This document shows positions 52,917 through 62,668 of a stretch of 64,000 nt of DNA, one piece after another. The notes beneath the pieces were generated by a model that saw nothing but the letters and a program-made list of their open reading frames with translations, had not been told where the DNA came from and made no database searches. Source of the stretch: Serripes groenlandicus. Taxonomy: Eukaryota > Mollusca > Bivalvia > Cardiida > Cardiidae. The stretch lies in assembly GCA_031761405.1 (NCBI GenBank), contig JASEVX010000034.1:744001-808000 (forward strand), read 5' to 3'. The first letter of the stretch is position 1; each line of letters starts with the position of its first letter. Position numbers and translations under genes: made by a program.

Positions 52917-52942
52917 TGACGCCGCGCTTCCACGCGGCGTCA
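52917..52942. repeat. GC-rich hairpin
   Basis: TGACGCCGCG pairs perfectly with CGCGGCGTCA around a six-base loop. It stands out in AT-rich sequence, and a related GACGCCGCGC occurs near 50840. Confidence 0.8.
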
Positions 52943-53660
52943 ATAACTGTACACGCCTGTCAGAGTGAACCGTTATATAGTTATATCACGTGATCAGTGC
53001 AAGGTGCCCGTCTGAAGGATTCCGTGGTATTTTGAAATAGGAAACCCCTTCATCGGGACAATTGAAAACGCCTCAAGTTCACTTTATTGATAAAAAACGA
53101 TATATATTTTCTACCCTGGTTTTACTTGGATAACATAAAGAATAACATTTAGGGCGAATTCGATATTTTTTTTTTTTTTTTTTTTTTTCGTGCCATCTTG
53201 ATTTCAGTCGCTTTATAGCAGCGTAAATCACCAAACAATCAATCAATTTATGCATCTGAGGTAAGTGATCAGGTGTGATGACAATTATAAATCTTTATTT
53301 CTCCTCCCACGAAATTCTAGTAATGTCATTGGTTAAAGCGTGTCACGTGCAGACCCCCTATATTTCTATAGGGGCTGAGAAAATTCCATAGGGGGTGAGT
53401 AAAGTAAAAAAGTCAGTTCAAAGGTTGGTTTTCGTAAAGTGGCTCTCAAATGTTACCAGTTACCCAGAAAGAAATGAAATGATTGAAATAAATGTGTTCA
53501 TGTTGAACCGGTGTATTTTTTAAAATAATAATATATATCTATTCCAATTCTTTAATCGATATTGATAGATCTTTTAATCATGACGTCATATTATGCTACC
53601 AACACATATCAACAAGTTACAGTATAGTTCAGTTTAAAGTGGTCGACGAAATAAATACAT

Positions 53661-53777
53661 TATTGGGTTTGCTACTGACCCACTAAGGAAATATAGGGGG
53701 ACTCGGCTATCGCCTCGCCCCATATTAATCCTACAGACCCCCTATATTTCCGTAGTGGGTCAGTAACAAACCCAATA
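53661..53777. repeat. Fold-back repeat with CTCGGC..GCCTCG loop
   Basis: TATTGGGTTTGCTACTGACC, CACTAAGGAAATATAGGGGG pairs with CCCCCTATATTTCCGTAGTG, GGTCAGTAACAAACCCAATA: 40-bp arms with two or three mismatches. Loop CTCGGCTATCGCCTCGCCCC. A half-copy of the arm (ACCCCCTATATTTCTATAGG) lies near 53352. Confidence 0.88.
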
Positions 53778-54369
53778 ACTTATAATAAATACTTATTGTG
53801 AACATCAATTGACTGCAGACGAATTCAAACATTAATAGGAAATAGGAAGACCCGATGCCTCTGTGAATCTTAATGGCAAGGTGGAGATATCTAGTCTTGT
53901 TTAAACGAATTCGCGTACAATGATCCGAATGATGTCTACATTTGTAAACCGTCAGTTGAATTTCACAATATCAAATCTTTTGCAGAATAATTTCATAACA
54001 AATACTTTTACTTAATAATTTCTGTATTGGAATTTCAGCCAAAATACAATTTGCATTAGTTAACCCTTGTAGCTAATAAATGAAATCGGAATTTTCAACT
54101 TTCATTTCTCAACATGAATTCTTACGTGTGACCATGTAAACTAATATAAACAATCCATTATACTTCGCAAAAAAAGATTTACAAATTAATCGCACACTGA
54201 CTTCAAACTATGACAGACCGAAAAAAATAAATTCTTTTAACAATTTTTTAGTTATATAAAAGAAACGAAACTTAAACGTTGAGCTAATGGCAAATGTTTG
54301 ACACCGTCACCAGATAAGTAACACATAAGTCTCTCTTTAGCAACTTGTCAACAAAAATTAAGTTTAATG

Positions 54370-55660
54370 CTGTTCTGAACATACTGTTCTGAAATGCCAA
54401 CTTGTACCTTTTGCCATGGAGGGTCTTATATGGTAATTTTTACCAGGAAATATGACACAATCATTATTTGAATGATGCATTTAATTGTATACATACCAAA
54501 AGCTTCATGTGGGAAAACAACATTACTTTGTGGAGTCTACGAGTTAGCTGGTATAGTTAAATAGTGCAGAGGTCTGATGTATTTTCTGCAAGTAACTGAC
54601 CTGGATAAAACATACACTAGAGTGGCACTCTGCGAAAACCAATACATAGAGTGGCACTCTGCGAAAACCAATAGTTAGGCATTTGCAGCCAGTGAATCCC
54701 AGCAGTCTGATTTGGCTTTGCATCGTTTTCAAATTAGACAAAGAAGGTATCAAGTCATTTCTGTATATCAGAATCTATTTGGATAATTTAGCATTGATTT
54801 AACGTCAATTTCAACATTTGTAATAATGAGCTTAAGGTTAGGTGGGGGCACCTCAATTCTAACAAGAGCGCTGAAGAGCGAATGCCTGTTTTTTTTAAAA
54901 GGGGGCATTCCTGCATTATCATTAACCCTTCCCACCTATAGACCCATTTTGACGCAAATGCAGCAGACAAATATTGAAAACATCGTGACAAAAGGGGAAA
55001 TTGGTTAAAATGAGCAATTTCTCCTTTTGCCACGTTGTTTCAACTTTTTTCAGTAATTATACCTACAATTATAGAGATTTTCTATAATTTTGAATAGACA
55101 TTTTGAAAGACGTCTGCTGCAGATTTGCTGTATGTGGGAAAGGGTTAAAGCCAAAGTTGTGTGTTTTGTTCCAAGGAACATGTGTACCAAGTTTCATTTG
55201 AAAAGGTTGAATTGATTTTGATCTATGAGGTAAGGTTAAAGTTTTGTGATAACGCAGGCGACGCAAAACAGACAAGCTAAAAGGTTATGCACTATATGCT
55301 CAAAGACCTATATATATAAACTAAATTCAAGGATTTCCCCTATTTAAATATACTGCAGCAAAATTTAAAAGCATGTAAGCAAAATCATTGAAAATGTCTA
55401 TAAAGGAAAGTTATTTAAAGAATTTACTTTAAACATTGTGAAAAAGAAATTGCTCAATTTCTGCTTTTGCCACAATGTTTTCAAAAATTATCTGCTACAG
55501 ATGTATCAAAACGCACCTGCAAGTGGGAAAGGGTCCTAGTATCAGAAGTACTTTTTAACCCATTAACTGATAAGACTATTGTGATAAAGTATCATAAAAC
55601 AAGTTGTGCTGAACATTTATTACAATTGTAGTTTACAGTCACACATTACACAATTTATTT
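54370..55660. repeat. Dispersed duplication, copy 2, containing a complete TTAA MITE
   Basis: Landmarks in the same order as at 44120-45775: ATACTGTTCTGAAATGCCAA, GGAGGGTCTTATATGGTAAT, GTCTGATGTATTTTCTGCAA, GAGTGGCACTCTGCGAAAAC (twice), GGATAATTTAGCATTGATTT and CATTAACTGATAAGACTATT. 54922-55148 is a complete MITE (TTAACCCTTCCCACCTATAG to GTATGTGGGAAAGGGTTAA). No coding sequence recognised. Confidence 0.6.
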
Positions 55661-56063
55661 GGCTTACTCATGGCCAAATATGTATTAGATGTGCAGCAGA
55701 TGCCAAACAACATTACATGCACAGCTAGTGCAATAGTCTCCGTCTTTATTCTTCGAATAGTTGGGGGAGGAGGTTAGAGAGGGTACATGATGACCATGTT
55801 GTCACAACCAATATAATTTGAAAGTTTGATGAATAAATATTAAGAAATGGCAAAATAATTGCTGACTTTAAGTTATCATGTCAAAATCTAAGTACAAAAA
55901 AAATGGGACATAACTTTGTAAATTGTGACCTTGACGCAAAGATTTTTGTTGCATCAGAACTCTGTTATCATAAATAAAATAATTTAAAAGTTTGGTAAAG
56001 AAATATTTAGAAATGGCAAAGTTATAGCTTAGGTTATGTTTTTGTGACAAAATCTAATTACAA

Positions 56064-56577
56064 CAAGAGGTACCTGGATCATTCATTTTTGCAATATGAT
56101 TTGTAATGAGGTCAAGTAAGCTAATGCAAGAGGTCCAATGTCAAGTATAGCTCCATTTGACACCGGGGCGTGGCCAATTTTAACCAGGGCATAATTTGAA
56201 CAATCTTGGAAGAGGATCACTAGATAATGCTACATACCAAATATCTAAGCTATAGGCGTTTTGGTTTCAGACAAGAAGATTTTAAGTTTTCCTATAAATC
56301 TCTATGTAAAACAGGTGATCCCCCCTGGGCAGGGCAATCTCTATGTAAACATCTCTGATGCCGCAGCAACCAAAGTTCTACTTGGAATTAAATTCTTTAA
56401 ACAACTTTAAAAGAGAACCACCTAAGGACCATTCCTTTGAAGTTATTTTGAAATGAATCAATTGGTTTAATAGGAGAAGTCCTTTGTAGGGAATTGTTAA
56501 CAAATAAATGGACAGATGACGCCGGACGGCGAGTGATCACAAAAGCTCACCTCGCACTTCGTGCTTAGGCGAACAAA
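56064..56577 (-). mobile_element. HINE-like element (- strand), AGCTCACCT..GCACGAAG subtype
   Basis: Starts ACAACAAGAGGTACCTGGAT and ends GAGTGATCACAAAAGCTCAC, CTCGCACTTCGTGC, the inverse of GCACGAAGTGC..GTGAGCTTTTGTGATCAC. Internal units match the 14105 and 19387 copies (ATGCTACATACCAAATATC, TTGGAATTAAATTCTTTAAA). Confidence 0.6.
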
Positions 56578-56699
56578 AAAGGGGCATAACTGAACAAATA
56601 TGGTTGACATATGTTATGTGACTTGCTGCAGTTGTCTATATTGCCATTAGAAAACAGTATGCCAAATTTGAAGTAAATATGTTTGATGGTATTATAACG

Positions 56700-57137
56700 G
56701 GAACGGGTTATAGGTATAAATATCACCTCTACGTCCTTGTCGTAGAAGCCGGCTTTTATAGCGACGTTAGAAGAGTGGTTGACTTTTACATAAAGTTAAG
56801 CAACTTTCATCGCGGTTAGTGTCTGGATGGGTGACAAATGCTGGCAGTGGTGGGATTTTTGGGTTGATATCACCATCATCCCCGGACCCCGGTGGTTCCC
56901 AGTAATGTTACATAGACTCCGCTCTGGTATACTGCTTGTGTTCAGTTGTGTGACTTTGGGTCGAAGTCAAGAGAAAAGAGGGAGAAATGTAACGGTAACG
57001 GGTTATAGGTATACATATCACTTCTACGGCCTTGTCGTAGAAGCCGGCTTTTATAGCGACGTTGGTAGAGTGGTTGACCTTTGCGTAAAGTTAAGCAACG
57101 TTCATCGCGGTAAGTACCTGGATGGGTGACCCGCGAT
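56700..57137 (+). mobile_element. Two 5S-rRNA-derived sequences in tandem (SINE3-like?)
   Basis: Two copies start with ACGGGTTATAGGTATA.ATAT about 295 bp apart. Each ends in a 5S-like internal promoter. Copy 2: AAAGTTAAGCAACGTTCATC at 57087, then GCGGTAAGTACCTGGATGGG, TGACC. Copy 1: AAAGTTAAGCAACTTTCATC at 56793, then GCGGTTAGTGTCTGGATGGG. A and C boxes of 5S genes read AGTTAAGCAACGT and GGATGGGTGACC. The 5' halves (CTTGTCGTAGAAGCCGGCTT) do not look like 5S rRNA, so these are derived elements or pseudogenes, not working rRNA genes. Confidence 0.75.
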
Positions 57138-57299
57138 GGCTTAACGCCGGTACACGTTACAGTATAGAAGATAGTATTTGTAAAAAACGTTAACCAACGC
57201 AGACAAAGGCGCGAGTGCAATAGCCTCTTTCTTTTTCGAAAAAGCTAAAAATGTGTCTGCATGTGGGGACGGATCAAAGTCATATACAGCAGAATAAGA

Positions 57300-57495
57300 C
57301 CTTTCTAACATATACATGTATTTTGACACGTCTGCAGTAGACAACAATGTTACAAAATGTGAAACGTCTTTTGCCAATGTCGTCAACTCAATTCAATACT
57401 TTTCAATCTTTCATTGGCACAATTTATTCATATGTTTGCCTTGTTGTCTACAAAGTCGTCTGCTTATATTTGCTGTAAGTGGGAAAGGGTCATAT
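57300..57495. mobile_element. TTAA-type MITE, diverged
   Basis: ATTTTGACACGTCTGCAGTA and GACAACAATGTTACAAAATG at the left, CTACAAAGTCGTCTGCTTAT and GTAAGTGGGAAAGGGT at the right. Terminal TTAA not kept. Confidence 0.55.
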
Positions 57496-57525
57496 CATAA
57501 ACAATCACAGTACAAACAGACCTAC

Positions 57526-57593
57526 CTATAGTAAACAAACAGCAAGATGACCACACTGAAGATCAACATGGCCAGCACAATGAAAGCAATCAT
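57526..57593 (-). CDS. Possible first coding exon with a hydrophobic segment
   Basis: On the - strand, an in-frame TGA is followed at once by ATG and the frame MIAFIVLAMLIFSVVILLFV, then YY and a split codon at the donor AG|GTAGGT. The 20-residue hydrophobic run could be a signal anchor or a signal peptide. The stop directly before ATG fits a 5' UTR. The alternative is chance in AT-rich DNA. No second exon could be joined: the FN3-like exon at 49346 starts in another phase. Confidence 0.3.
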
Positions 57594-57639
57594 TCAAGCT
57601 AGAACAACTGTGGCCCTGTTTAGGAGGAGATGATGTTTA

Positions 57640-58650
57640 AAGCTAAAAGTTAACGACGGATGACAAATGACGGACGACGGACAAAAAGTGATCAGAATAG
57701 ATCCCCTCGAGACTTCGGCTCAGGTGATCTAAAAATTCGGCTTCCACAGTATTAACAAGATTTTCCTTCAATTCGGCCTAGTGACCTAGTTTTTGACCTG
57801 GCATAACCCATATTCGAACTTGGCCTATATATCATTAAGATTAACATTAATGTTAAGATGCTGAAGCAAAGAACGCGGCTTCTACAGTGTTAACAAGATT
57901 TTCCTTCAATTTGGCCTAGTTTTTAACAAAAGGACCATGATGGACCTGGATCGCTCATCTGATATATTTGTTTCCACTTTAACCATCCCCTGGCGGCCAT
58001 AATTTTCGACCAATCAACATGGTCAACCTAAGAACATTTCTACAACATGATTTGAAAATCGGCCTGACACTTTCGGAGAAGAAGATTTTTCAAGTTTTCA
58101 CTATAGCCATATAAGGCAAAACAGCCCTGCCCCCTGGTCGCCATGTTTTCAACCAATCAACAGGGCTTGAAGGAATCTGATAGAGGGTCACCCATGGATC
58201 ATTTCTGCAAAATTATTTGAAAATCGGCTTGATTTTTTTAAGTTTTCACTAGTTTTTTCTTTCCGTTGCCATTTGCGAGATAAAAAAAAATAGAAGGAAT
58301 TTAATAGAGGACATCGAGAGGATGCTTCCCATGAAGTTTTATCCCAATTAGCCAAGTGGTTAGGAGAAGTCGTTTGAAGCAATAAGTTGATGCGCGCACG
58401 ACGGACAATTCGCCACGAAATAAGCTTGACTGGCTTTGAGCCAGTTGAGCTGAAAATGGCGACCATGTTTTTCGACCAATCAACATGGCTTGAAGGAATC
58501 TGATAGATTTTCTTTTCGGTTGCCGTGGAAACCAGAATTGTGCATGGATCCCTAAAAATGTGAAGGAATTTAGGAAGCAAAAAGTTGACGCACGCAAGCA
58601 CGACAGACAATTCACCATTCAGGACTGGCTTTCAGCCAGTGGAGCTAAAA
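57640..58650 (-). mobile_element. Mosaic of HINE-like fragments (- strand)
   Basis: Contains ATGACGGACGACGGACAAAA, ACTTCGGCTCAGGTGATC (inverse of an AGCTCACCTGA start), ~142-bp GTGACCTAGTTTTTGACC units, a terminus GGACCATGATGGACCTGGAT at 57948, and two inverse AGCTCCACTGG starts (CTGGCTTTGAGCCAGTTGAG at 58431; CTGGCTTTCAGCCAGTGGAG at 58625). At least three broken elements lie together; open frames inside are by-products. Confidence 0.5.
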
Positions 58651-59046
58651 AGCAGTTGACATAACTTGAACACTGCAAGCGCCATTATTGTAGCTTTATT
58701 ATCTACAAAAAAAATGCATTGTATAATCTTTATTACTCACCACATATGTCCAGCGTGTGTTTGTGTTTGCAAGAGTGGTGAGAACGGTTTGTTTAACCCT
58801 TGCACTTGGCAATATTGCCATTTGGCGAGCAGCTATCGTTTTCTCCATGATTAAATTAAAATTATATTAGTAGACGGACAATAGTTGCGCAAATTATTTG
58901 ACTATTCTATTATTACTCTATGATTGGGTCGTGGGATGGGGCACATACAACTTTCATTTGTTCAGCTATTGTTAAGTATATAAAATTTAGCGACTATGAT
59001 CAGTCTATATTAAAGATAATACATTTTGTCACCTGAATATAAATAA

Positions 59047-61468
59047 CAAGAGGCCCAAGAGGGCCGTTTTCGCTCCACTGCCATTAGGCAAGAATTAAAT
59101 CTCCAAACAGCCCTGGCACCTGGTGGCTATGTATTTTTTACCAATCACCGTGGCTTGAAGGAATCTTGTAGATTGTCACCCAAGGAACATTTCTGCAAAA
59201 TTATTTGAAAATTAGCCAAATAGTTTGGGAGAAGAAGATTTTTAAAATTTTCACTATAGCCAATAATAACAGCCACGCTACTTTCGGAGGATGAGATTTT
59301 TAAGTTTTCAAAATAGCCATATACAGCAAATTAGCCCCGCCCTCTCGCGGCCATGTTTTTCAACCAATCAACATGGCTTGAAGGAATATGATAGAGGGTC
59401 ACCCAAGGAACATTTTTAACAAGTTTTAACTATAGCCATATATGGCAAAATATCCCCGCCCCTGGACGATATATTTTTCGAGCAGTCAACATGGCTTTAA
59501 GAAATCTGAAAGGATCACCCTAGGAAAGATTCTACAAAATAATTTGAAAATTGGCCCGACACTTTCTGAGGAGACGATTTTTTAAGTTTTCACTTTAGCC
59601 ATATAATCAAAATAGCCATGTTTTTTTTGGATACATTGACATGGCTTGAAAGAATCTGATAGAGGGTCACGCAAGGCACAGTTCTAAAAAATATTTGAAA
59701 ATCGGCCTGACACTTTCGGAGGAGAAGAGTTTTGAAGTTTTAACTATAGCCGTATAGGGCAAAATATCCCCGCCCCTAGCGGCCATATTTTTTCGAGCAG
59801 TCAACATGGCTTGAAGAAATCTGAAAGAAGATCACCCTAGGAAAGATTCTACAAAATAATTTGAGGAGACGATTTTTTAAGTTTTCACTTTAGCCATATA
59901 ATGCAAAATAGCCATGTTTGTTTGTTTTTTGATTAATCGACATGGCTTAAAAGAATCTGAAAGAGGGTCACCCAAGGTACATTTCTACAACATTATTTGA
60001 AAATCGACCCAACACTTTCGGGGAAGGTTTTTTATTAAAGTTTTCACTATAGCCATACAAGTCAAAACAGCTCCGCCCCCCTGGCGGCCGTGTTTTTCAT
60101 CCAATCAACATGGCTTGAAGGAATCTGATAAAGTCAAGGATTGAATATTTCTAAAAAATTATTCGAAAATCGGCCAACCAGTTTAGGAGAAGATTTTTTA
60201 AGTTTTTTTATGCCCCCCCGGAATCTCCAATTCGGGGGGCATATAGTTTTTGGCCTGTCTGCACGTTGGTTGGTCTGTCTGTCTGCTGTCTGTCTGCACA
60301 AAAAAAACTTTAACCTTGACCACTTCTTTTGAACCATAACAGGTACGGCTACCATATTTCACATGTGTATTCCTTGTGACATGACCTTTCTGTCAGTACC
60401 AAAATTTTTGACCTTGCGACCTTGACCTTTGACCTAGATGTAGTTTTTGGCCTGTCTGCACGAAAAAAACTTTAACCTTGACCACTACTTTTGAACCATA
60501 ACAGGTACGGCTACCATATTTCACATGTGTATTCCTTGTGACATTACCTTTCTGTCATTACCAAATTTTTTGACCTTGCGACCTTGACCTTTGACCTAGA
60601 TGTTGCCATTCTCGAAAAAAACTTTAACCTTGGCCATTACTTTTGAACCATAACAGGTACGGCTACCATATTTCACATGTGTATTCCTTGTGACATGACC
60701 TTTCTGTCAGTACCAACATATTTGACCTTGCGACCTTGACCTTTGACCTAGATGTTGCCATTCTCGAAAAAAACTTTAACCTTGGCCATTACTTTTGAAC
60801 CATAACAGATACGGCTACCATATTTCACATGTGTATTCCTTGTGACATGACCTTTCTGTCAGTACCAACATTTTTGACCTTGCGACCTTGACCTTTGACC
60901 TAGATGTTGCTATTCTCAATTTTGTTTTTAACCTTCCCCTCTACTTTTGAACCATAACAGGTAAGGCTACCATATTTCACATGTGTATACCTTGTGACAT
61001 GACCTTTCTGTCAGTACCAACATTTTTCACCTTGCGACCTTGACCTTTGACCTAGATGTTGCCATTCTCGAAAAAAACTTTAACCTTGACCACTACTTTT
61101 GAACCATAACAGGTACGGCTACCATATTTCACATGTGTATTCCTTGTGACATGACCTTTCTGTCAGTACCAACATTTTTGACCTGGCGACCTTGATCTTT
61201 GACCTAGATGTTGCCATTGGGGGGCATCAGTGTTTCACAAACACATCTTGTCTTTGGGTTGCCATGGAAACCAGAAATTTGCATGGTTTAAAAAATGTGA
61301 AGGAATTTAGGAGAGGACATTGAGAGGATGCTTCCTATGAAGTCTGCTCCCAATTGGCCAAGTGATTAGGGAGGAGAAGTCGTTTGAAGCAATAAGTTGA
61401 CGCACGCACGACGGACAATTCGCCATGACATAAGCTCGACTGGCTGTCAGCCAGTGTAGCTAAAAATT
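59047..61468 (-). mobile_element. HINE-like element, AGCTCCACTGG family (- strand), with a nested element
   Basis: Right (3') terminus inverted at the start: AACAAGAGGCCCAAGAGGGC, CGTTTTCGCTCCACTGCC. Start inverted at the end: CGACTGGCTGTCAGCCAGTG, TAGCTAAAAA. Internal inverse units (AACATGGCTTGAAGGAATCT, CAAAATAGCC). The nested block 60218-61250 interrupts it. Confidence 0.6.
60215..61250 (+). mobile_element. Nested element with ATGCCCCCC ends and ~155-bp tandem units
   Basis: Left hairpin ATGCCCCCCCGGAATCTCCA, ATTCGGGGGGCAT. Six units with CTTTAACCTTGACCACTACT, AACAGGTACGGCTACCATAT, TTCACATGTGTATTCCTTGT and GACCTTGACCTTTGACCTAG. It ends GTTGCCATTGGGGGGCATCA, GTGTTTCACAAACACATCTT, GTCTTT. 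It follows the same plan (end hairpins, internal tandem units) with unrelated termini. Confidence 0.6.
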
Positions 61469-61501
61469 ACTTACAATAAATTGTCTGATTGTTAAAAATT
61501 C

Positions 61502-61505
61502 ATTC

Positions 61506-61545
<40 letters not shown>

Positions 61546-62668
61546 GGTCCGGACAGACCTATTTTAGAAATGTGCTTTTCCTGATCACATTGATAAGTTC
61601 TTATTCAGAAATTCTACCATAGGACAGGTTTCGAATGGGCCAGGTATCAATGTGGCCCTGAGTCTGTTAGTAAGTGCCCTTTTGTTGGTTGACTTTCAAT
61701 TTGTTTCACAGTGCAGAATTGCCTAAAAAGAGGGTTTGGTAGTTAGGTCACTAATCATTAACATTATCCTCACCCTTTTTAGTCCAGGCTGTTGAGCTTT
61801 TGACCCGGACAAAATTCATACAGAAATGATTTTTGGCATACTGGCTGGAAATGGCTTACTTTACCCAGAATCATAAAGTTCCCAAAGATTTTCGGTTGGG
61901 AAAAATATTTTTGGGGCATTTTCTGCTTTTTTTAAAAAAAAAATGAGAATTTTTGGAATCCTCCCATAACTCTCTAACCATCTGATCGATTTTTAAATAA
62001 TTTTACACATATGTCCATAATTATCTGATTAAGTAATTTAAGCAAAAATCAGGTCTTTATATCTAAGGTTAAGGTAAAATATAGAGGTCAAAGGTCAAAA
62101 ACGAGAAAAATTCCCGTTCTAGAGGTCATACAAACAAATTTACTCTGATGGATTGCCAAATATTTGTAATTAAATGACCATTGTTACAATGTTATGTGAT
62201 GCATATAAGAATTTGGTCCCTTGATTCAAGGTCAATGTCGCAATTAAAGGTCAAATGTAATAAATGGGAGCAATCCCAATCAATGACCACATTATAAGTC
62301 ATGCATTGGATTTATGAATTTTTACAATTAAACATTTCATATAAACTTGACACGAGACAGAGATGGCCAAAATATGTTTAGGTCAAATGTAAAGGTAATA
62401 CATTGAATGTGAAGGTCAAATGTGCAATACCTGTCAAGGGCATGTACACAATCAAATAAATGATGTCAATAATATTGAATAGTTTCACATATAAATAATA
62501 GACCATACATTTTCAAACATTGTTATTTCACAGACAACTGTTTGAAGAAACGTTATTCCTTTTAGATGATTACATTAACCGGAATGTTTACAATTGTAGT
62601 TCATTCTTATAACACACTTCACAAACATGTCATTTAATGTTTTAATACAGTAATGCAACCTATTTGAT
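61502..62668. other. Poly-T tract and repeat-derived sequence
   Basis: A pure T run of about 31 bases at 61510-61540. After it, HINE-like wording (ATCTGATCGATTTTTAAATA) and AAGGTCAAAGGTCAAAA motifs near 62085, 62250 and 62380-62440. The 3' UTR of the - strand gene may lie at its right end. No other gene. Confidence 0.4.

Noticed and set aside
57087..57137. A functional 5S rRNA gene
   Set aside because: Only the internal promoter part resembles 5S rRNA. The 5' half does not match and no terminator T-run follows directly.
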